Source: Amblyornis subalaris (lineage: Eukaryota; Chordata; Aves; Passeriformes; Ptilonorhynchidae). From it: a stretch of 64,000 nucleotides of DNA. The DNA is taken from assembly GCA_018881555.1 (NCBI GenBank), contig JACAXG010000131.1, positions 868,001 to 932,000 of the forward strand, given 5' to 3'. A model generated the notes under the pieces. The model had not been told where the DNA came from. It made no database searches and saw only the letters and a list, made by a program, of their open reading frames with translations. Positions 58,425 through 64,000 of this stretch are shown here, piece by piece (the stretch's first letter is position 1; every line of letters begins with the position of its first letter). The translations under genes and the position numbers were made by a program.

Positions 58425-58605
58425 GGCTTCGTCATCAGCTCCTTCTGACCTCAGGCAAATTACTTAACCTCATTGCTTCCATTTCCCTTGCTGCCACATG
58501 GGGCTAATAATACCATCACAGGACGGTTGTGAGCATTAATTAGCATATGTAGAGCACTTTGAAGATGAAAAGCTTTTAATGACTGCTGGGGATTACTAAA
58601 GCTGT
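58425..58605 (+). repeat. MIR-like CORE-SINE, plus sense
   Basis: The segment has 'tctgacctcaggcaaattac', 'ttaacctcattgcttccatt', 'acatggggctaataatacca', 'caggacggttgtgagcatta' and 'tagagcactttgaagatgaa'. This is the CORE and 3' tail of an amniote MIR-like SINE ('gaccttgggcaagtcactta', 'atggggataataata', 'ttgtgaggattaa', 'agcgctttgagat'). The tRNA-like head is weak or lost. It is a second old SINE alongside the one at 45962. Confidence 0.72.
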
Positions 58606-58609
58606 TCAC

Positions 58610-60000
58610 GTTCAGTAAGTGTTATTAAAAAGAAACCAAGTCGGAATGCTCTGCACTGAACCTCATCAGTTCCTGGGGCTTGAATCCTGGTGGAAGGACG
58701 CGTACGCCACACGATGTAATTCCTCAGTAAATTGCCCACGGGCTGAATTTATCGCTGGAAACCGCAGCCCTGAGAGCCGGCCAGAAGAGCCGAGCGTCGT
58801 CTGCTGTGACTCACCCCACCTTCCCAAGGGGGAAAAGAGGCACTGGCATGGCTGTAACTGGGTTCCCTTTTGATCTCAGTGGCCCATGCTTCCAAGCACT
58901 CCCGAGCTCATCAAGGAGATTGGGGATTATCTGTGGGTTGTGTGAAGTAAAAGCATCTGCTCCTCTTGGAGACAACCAAGATGCACTCCGATGCTGCCCG
59001 ACTGAGGTGCAGGAGCTGGTTTGGGGTTGTGCAGATGAGGTTGGTGTGCTGTGGGCAAGTTTCTTGGAGTGGTCTAGCATGAGTGAAAGCCTGTGAGAGG
59101 CCAAAGGAAAAAAAAAACAGGCAGAGGGATTTCATATAAATATGTGGTAAAATACTGAAACACAGACAAACATATGTTAATCGAATGGGCAAGAAGAAAA
59201 AAAATAATCATTTCAATCTTCCTACGCTTGCCTTTACAGATGAAATGGAATATCTGAAAGGCTGTCTTTTGCTTTTGATCTCTTGCTTTTACTTGGAAAT
59301 GTTGCTGTGCATGAGGAGTGATGCTTGTGCTGTAAGGGCTGGTGCTGGAGAACGTGCAGGTCTGAGTGCTGTGGATTTGCAGTGTGATTGCGATGCATAA
59401 CTCAGCTCTGCCTCAGTTTCCTCCTCTGCCTGATGAGTTTACAACACATGTCAGACTTGCACTGCCCTTGACTTTCTAGTGTGTCCAAGTGTTTCCACGC
59501 AGCCCGTGGGTGATGCCAAGAACAGCTTCTCTCTTCTACGTGCTTAATTACTGAGGACAAGATGTTGGCATTCCGTAGTGACTCAAGGTAGGACCAGGAT
59601 TTAATTCCGCTAAGACTTAGCCAGCAGCTTTCCATGCAGATTATCAGTGAGAACAATTTGCTGACAATTTGGCTGAGTGTTTGTTATGGATTTTCTTAAT
59701 TTGACATACAATCGAAATAATAGCATTATTACTACTATTATTACCATTCTCTTTATTATAATTTATATTATTATTGCTAGCACTGATAGTAATATTGCTG
59801 TGGCTATGAGAACACTTTGTTAAGTCTCCTAACTAACAAACCTATTTTCTTTATCACAAAAGAGAGACAGCAGTGCTTGCATGTGGGCTTCACAGACTGA
59901 TTTCATGCAANCTGTTTATTTCACAAAGCTGCATTGATTTCCCTTTATAGACAACAGTAACAAATAAGTCTAATTATTGTCTAATGATTTTTTTCACATC
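58610..60000. other. Unique sequence with an ATT-rich tract
   Basis: No gene was recognised. 59715-59780 is an imperfect 'att/tat' low-complexity tract. 'gcctcagtttcctcctctgc' at about 59409 resembles a piece of MIR, but too little else matches for me to call it. Confidence 0.4.
59715..59780. repeat. Imperfect (ATT)n low-complexity tract
   Basis: Many 'att' and 'tatt' units occur with interruptions ('cattattactactattatta' near 59724). It could be the decayed tail of an old SINE, but no SINE body was seen upstream. Confidence 0.7.
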
Positions 60001-60015
60001 CCCTGTTTTTCACAG

Positions 60016-60135
60016 TTTATCTCATGTCTTTTTCTGTGGCTCTACAAGGAAGATTGACAGTACATCTACATCCCATCCACATCACAGGAATAGTGATGCA
60101 CAGGACAGAGCCCATCACCAGTGCCCAGACTGCAG
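60016..60135 (+). other. Exon-like segment with splice signals, unrecognised
   Basis: The 120-base segment is preceded by a branch-point-like 'ctaat' at 59981, a pyrimidine-rich stretch and 'tttttcacag' at 60006-60015. It is followed by 'gcag|gtaac' at 60132-60140. One frame is open throughout and encodes SFSVALQGRLTVHLHPIH and onward to TEPITSAQTA. The length is a multiple of three with equal phases at both ends, so it could be included or skipped without shifting a frame. I do not recognise the peptide, and no partner exons are visible. Such combinations occur by chance in tens of kilobases, so this is only a candidate for a spliced exon, coding or not. Confidence 0.15.
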
Positions 60136-60139
60136 GTAA

Positions 60140-61304
60140 CATCAATGCACAAGTAAATCCCAGCGTTTCAGTTTGCTATAAACCAAATGAAATGGATTCT
60201 CTTCCACTCCAGGGGTCACAGACACATAAAGTAGGGGAGTGCCCTACTCCATTTTGTTACACTTGGAGAATATTCCCAAATAACCTAGCACAAGACACCA
60301 CTTGGAAAACCACACTGCAGTTTAATCAATAATTCAAGATTCCATGAGCCAGCACTGCTGCCATAGGCAGCAGACATACAAACATCCCTCAAACTGAAAA
60401 GTCTCCCAGAAATCTGTCCTTATTAAAAAAAAAAAAAAGAAATCAAATCTGACCTGGTTTAATAATGTCAGAAGAGCAGACAGGAGACATTCTAGAGGGA
60501 ATCCTGAAAATCAAGTGGTTTTTTCAGCTTTAAAGTGAAAATTGCACAGGATGAATGTTGTGATGTTGTGTGGAATGATAGTATGACCCTTCTGGAAAGG
60601 ATTTTTCAAAATCTGGGGACACAGACATACTTTAATGGACAGGTCTTTTAAATTCCATTTGATTCCCCAAATGGCTTGTTCTCCTTGGCCCAGCTTCATC
60701 CCATCCCTCTGGAACAGCCTTTTTTTCCCATCTAAGACCCAAATAGCCTCTTGAAAGTATTTATTTTTCTTCACTGCTGATGCAGGAAACCTTGGGATTA
60801 TACCACCAACAAAGATTTCCCGGTTGAATGCCAACTGTGTTGTGGGATCCCACTGAAGCCAGTAGTTTCACATTTGTGGGAAATGAGCTTAAGACCTGTT
60901 GGGTTGTCATCAAGGGCTTCCTTCTTCCTTCCTTGGCTCTCAGTGTGGTGGGAACCACCCACTTCTTAACCAAGATAGCGCTAAACTGCTCTTACCAGCC
61001 TGCCGATATCGTGCCTGGACTAGGGAGACACAGCTCTCTGTGGACATTTAATCTCATGGTAAGATTATTCTCATCCCTGGAGACACTGGAAAATGAAGGC
61101 TCCCTCTGCTGGCTTCTCTCATCTGCTTTCATGGTGGGGCAAGAGTGAGAATTCCCATCTGACTGTGAGTATGGCCCTTCAGAGTGAAGGCTTGGAAAAT
61201 CTGGTGGTGTGAGTGGTGCTTCCCGCTGTGCATCTGCCTTGCTTTTCTGGGTCCTGTCAGGGGTGTGAAGAGGGGTGCAAGACCAGGGCTGCAGCTCCCA
61301 ACAA
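60140..61304. other. Unique non-coding sequence
   Basis: No repeat family or gene was recognised. An A-run lies at 60425-60437. Open frames at 60511-60834 (minus) and 60828-61148 (plus) have no recognisable product. Confidence 0.45.
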
Positions 61305-61306
61305 GA

Positions 61307-61484
61307 GATCATGAAATCATGGAGTCATTTGGGTAGGAAAAGACCTTAAAGGCCATCTCGTTTGAACCTCCCGGCACGGGCAGGGACACTTTACACGGTC
61401 TTGCACACTTCCAGGGATGGGGCATCTGCAAATTCTCTGGCCAAACTCTTCTAGTGCCTCACAACCCTCACAGTAAAGAATAAA
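61307..61484 (-). mobile_element. CR1 LINE 3' end, antisense
   Basis: The plus strand reads 'gatcatgaaatcatggagtc', 'aggaaaagaccttaaaggcc', 'cacgggcagggacacttt', 'cttccagggatggggcatct' and 'gcctcacaaccctcacagta'. This is the reverse complement of the CR1 3' region. It is about 180 bases long with its tail at the left. Confidence 0.9.
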
Positions 61485-61489
61485 GAGAT

Positions 61490-62928
61490 GGGCTGCTGCT
61501 TCTCCTTCTGCTGTCAGCCCCAGGTCACACAATATCTGAAGCCCCACTCTTCATTTTGGCAGCAACCAAGCTGTTTTCTGCCACCTTCGAAGACTATGGC
61601 ACTAAGTCTGTGGGAGCTCAGCTATCTCCTTTTCTTTTTTCATCTTTTTGGTAATTTTTCTCCCCTCTCCCATCCCATCTGAGGGTGACTTCTGAAAGGT
61701 TCCTGCCTCTGAAACTTATTGCTTGCCTGTGAGAAGGAGCTATATTACACCAAGTGCTGCTGTTTTCAGCAGGTGAGTTGCAGAGTGGGAAAAAGCTGCC
61801 AGAGAAAATGGAGGAAGGTTGGTGTTAAACTGAACTGGCTTGATTTTGAACTCACAGTGCCTTTACACTGCTCTAACACAATTTGAATGGAGTGTTTTTC
61901 CTGATTCATAATGATGTCAGTGAGAAGAGAAACTGAATGGACCCTAATTTAATCCCAGGCTTTGGCAAGAACCTTCATCTCTCTTTAACGAGTGGAGGTT
62001 CTTTTCATTAGACTCTCAAAGACCCCGGTGCTGGGTGCCAGTACAAAACCTGAGATAGGCAGACATTTATGTAATGGCAGCAGGCAGAGTGCCTTAGAGA
62101 AATGGAAAAGGCATTTTAATCGTGGTATTAGGTTAGATTCCACAAGACAGTATGGAAGGCATCAAGATGCGAATGCCATAACAATCTGGAGTGTGTTACC
62201 ACTGCATTGATCTAATATTGCGTTGTAGTAATAGTAATTTCAGGGATATCTTGCAAAAATGCACTCTGAGTTACAATGGAAAAAATAAGGGGGAGGAGAG
62301 GAGGAAGAAAGGAAAAGTTAAAGCCTGCTCAGCTGCTAAGGGGGGATCAGCTTTGTATTGGCACTCCTACCTCCAATCTGTGCTGTTAACCAAAAGCAAT
62401 GTCCAAGGTTTCCTTGGAGAAGCCAGGGCTGTGAAAAATAAGAGCTGAGTTGCCCTCTCTAGTTCTTCATTTATACACAAATCAAATGAATGTCCATTAT
62501 TAAGGCATCTCTGGGCCCTGTGGCCCAACTAAAAACAAACATATGGTTGTTCTCCATGGAGTGATGGAGAAACTTGGCTTGGGAAGAGACAGGCAAAGCC
62601 AAAGGAAAGCCCCCACTCCCAGTTCACTTCTGAGCAGCAGGAGAGATGGTGACTGCAGAGGGGTTAATGAAAGACACTGTCTGCACTCAGCTCTTACCTC
62701 AGGGGTGTATCAACAGCGAGTTGGCTCCAGACAGCAATGACCTACAGAGAGGCAGAAACATTTCACCAGCACCAGGCCTGATACTGCCAACAATCCTTTG
62801 GAATGAGCCTGGCTGTGTTTTTGGAAGTGTTGTTCCCAGACTTGGTGCCTGTATCCACAATAATTCTCATCTCCAAATGCATTATGCATACATTTGCCTC
62901 ATTGCTCTGGAGAGCCAGTACCACACTC
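61490..62928. other. Unique sequence
   Basis: No repeat family or gene was recognised. A purine-rich run lies at 62279-62320 ('gggggaggagaggaggaaga'). Confidence 0.45.
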
Positions 62929-62931
62929 TCT

Positions 62932-63000
62932 AGAACCACAGAATGGTTTGGGCTGGAAGGGGCCTTAAAGATCATCTTGTGCCAACCCCCATGGGCAGCA
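62932..63000 (-). mobile_element. Very short CR1 LINE 3' end, antisense
   Basis: The plus strand reads 'agaaccacagaatggtttgg', 'gctggaaggggccttaaaga' and 'tcatcttgtgccaaccccca', ending with 'tgggcagcatgaa'. It is the terminal 70 or so bases of a CR1 in reverse complement. Confidence 0.9.
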
Positions 63001-63388
63001 TGAAGGCAACCTGAGTTTTGCTTGCCCATTGATCCCATTTACCTTTGTAGCAGAGGATATTGTGTAATTTTGGGGAACAACTGCTCATAAGTGTGCCTGA
63101 TACCATCACTGCAAGGGCAGCTGAGAGGAGTCAGGGTGCACAGAGGCTGCAAAACACATTCACTTGGCTCTGCAGGTATCCCAAAGCTGGCCATGAAGAT
63201 GCCCTGCAGCAGTGGAGTACTCAGAACAGGGTAACACGATCTTGGGACATCTCTATTGCAAACACAGCTGATGAGGTTGAAGAGCTTGTAAAAGATAAGG
63301 CTGCTGATGAAGTAGGCAGGGAGTGTGGTTGGAATGTTACAGGAGCGTNGCTTGGATTCACAGCTGAAGTAGATACAACATGGTGAAG
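63001..63388. other. Unique spacer
   Basis: No repeat was identified in this spacer. An open plus-strand frame of 108 codons (63060-63386) has no recognisable domain and includes an N-derived unknown residue. Confidence 0.4.
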
Positions 63389-63390
63389 TC

Positions 63391-63690
63391 ACAGGATCAT
63401 AGAATCATAGAATCATTAAGGTTGGAAAACCCCCTTCTCCCTCAGCTTCTCCTCATCCAACTTGTGCTCCTGANCCTTCCTCAGCTCCATTCACTTCTCT
63501 GGACATGCTCCAGCCCCTCAATGCCCTTCCTGAATTGAGGGTCCCAGAACTGGACACAGGACTGGAGGTGTGACCTCACCAGTGCCCAGCACAGGGGCAC
63601 AGTCATTGCCCTGGTCCTGCTGCCACACCACTGCTGGTACAGGCCAGGTGCCTCTGGCCTTCCTGCCCACCTGGGCACACCCTTTTCATT
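63391..63690 (-). mobile_element. CR1 LINE, antisense, with internal deletion
   Basis: The left end is a CR1 3' terminus in reverse complement ('ggatcatagaatcatagaat', 'cattaaggttggaaaa'). From about 63430 the sequence jumps to the end of the reverse transcriptase frame in reverse complement ('ctggacatgctccagcccct', 'caatgcccttcctgaattga', 'gggtcccagaactggacaca', 'aggtgtgacctcaccagtgc', 'tgcccacctgggcacaccc'). Most of the intervening 3' region seen in the copy at 53760-54567 is missing. On the minus strand the frame gives [20 protein letters not shown], a recognisable CR1 reverse transcriptase C-terminal segment. Confidence 0.95.
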
Positions 63691-63694
63691 CTGG

Positions 63695-64000
63695 TAGGAC
63701 CCTTGGATTGATTCTCCTGCTCTTCACCCACTGATGTTGCCCAGCATGGCCACAAATCATTTTTATCCTTATCTGGGGGGGCCAATAGGATGTTAGATAC
63801 TCGTGCCAAATTATTCACACCCTTTGTATCAGTGTCTGCATGATCCAGAGTGGGAAATGAAGGGCCTTGCACTTGCTGTTAACTTCACAACATCCATCTT
63901 CTTTTATTTTATTTTATTTTTCATATCTGTCATACTTTTATGTCCTTCTTTCTGCACACACCAAGCAGAGGGGTTGAGTTAAAATTTTTAGGAAGGTAGG
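63695..64000. other. Unique sequence to window end
   Basis: No repeat family or gene was recognised. A short (TTTTA)n run lies at 63903-63921. Confidence 0.45.
63903..63921. repeat. Short (TTTTA)n tract
   Basis: The tract has about four units of a five-base T/A motif in tandem. No SINE or LINE body adjoins it. Confidence 0.85.

Noticed and set aside
59380..59450. 'gcctcagtttcctcctctgc' as a MIR fragment
   Set aside because: Only one 20-base block matches. The expected 'gaccttgggcaag' before it and 'aaaatgggg' after it are absent.

Overview
This window looks like non-coding DNA from a bird nuclear genome, either intergenic or deep inside introns. The main evidence is the repeats. At least seventeen fragments of young to middle-aged CR1 LINEs lie on both strands, many ending in the avian CR1 3' signature (a line resembling 'cccttccaacccaaacca' followed by repeats of 'attctatg'). 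Older amniote repeats sit beside them: antisense CR1/L3-like fragments, a fossil L2/CR1-type reverse transcriptase, and MIR/CORE-SINE copies. Base composition is moderately AT-rich, CpG is scarce, and stop codons are frequent in all frames. I could not name the species, chromosome or neighbouring gene from sequence alone.

I found no protein-coding gene, rRNA, tRNA, CRISPR array or prokaryotic-type operon that I can support. The longer open frames are either CR1 sequence read in a meaningless frame, low-complexity repeats, or frames of a length expected by chance in 64 kb. Two short stretches deserve a gene-prediction check: an exon-like segment at 60016-60135, with a branch-point-like word, polypyrimidine tract, AG acceptor and GT donor, and a protein-like minus-strand frame at 216-473.

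Layout. 1-5.8 kb is mostly unique sequence with two weak MIR/L2-like relics. 5.85-8.2 kb and 10.3-10.7 kb hold several very old CR1/L3-like fragments, all antisense. 12.3-21.2 kb carries six CR1 pieces, including an outward-facing pair at 19.6-20.0 kb. 21.2-29.0 kb is largely unique, with one minisatellite. 29.0-29.9 kb has a CR1 tail and a (TTCCC)n tract interrupted by a 55-N assembly gap. 31.0-31.7 kb is the antisense LINE reverse transcriptase relic. 32-43.6 kb is mostly unique with one CR1 at 38.7 kb. 43.6-46.2 kb has a composite of old repeats, a long antisense CR1 and a nearly complete CORE-SINE. 51.3-57.9 kb is again CR1-rich and includes the longest CR1 copy (53760-54567). 61.3-63.7 kb ends with three antisense CR1 pieces.

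Nothing here forms a pathway or gene system. The biological content is a layered record of retrotransposition, plus possible but unproven conserved regulatory DNA. I saw no convincing novel system. The best leads are the two exon-like segments, the ancient SINE and LINE relics, and a few CpG-bearing unique blocks that could be conserved non-coding elements.
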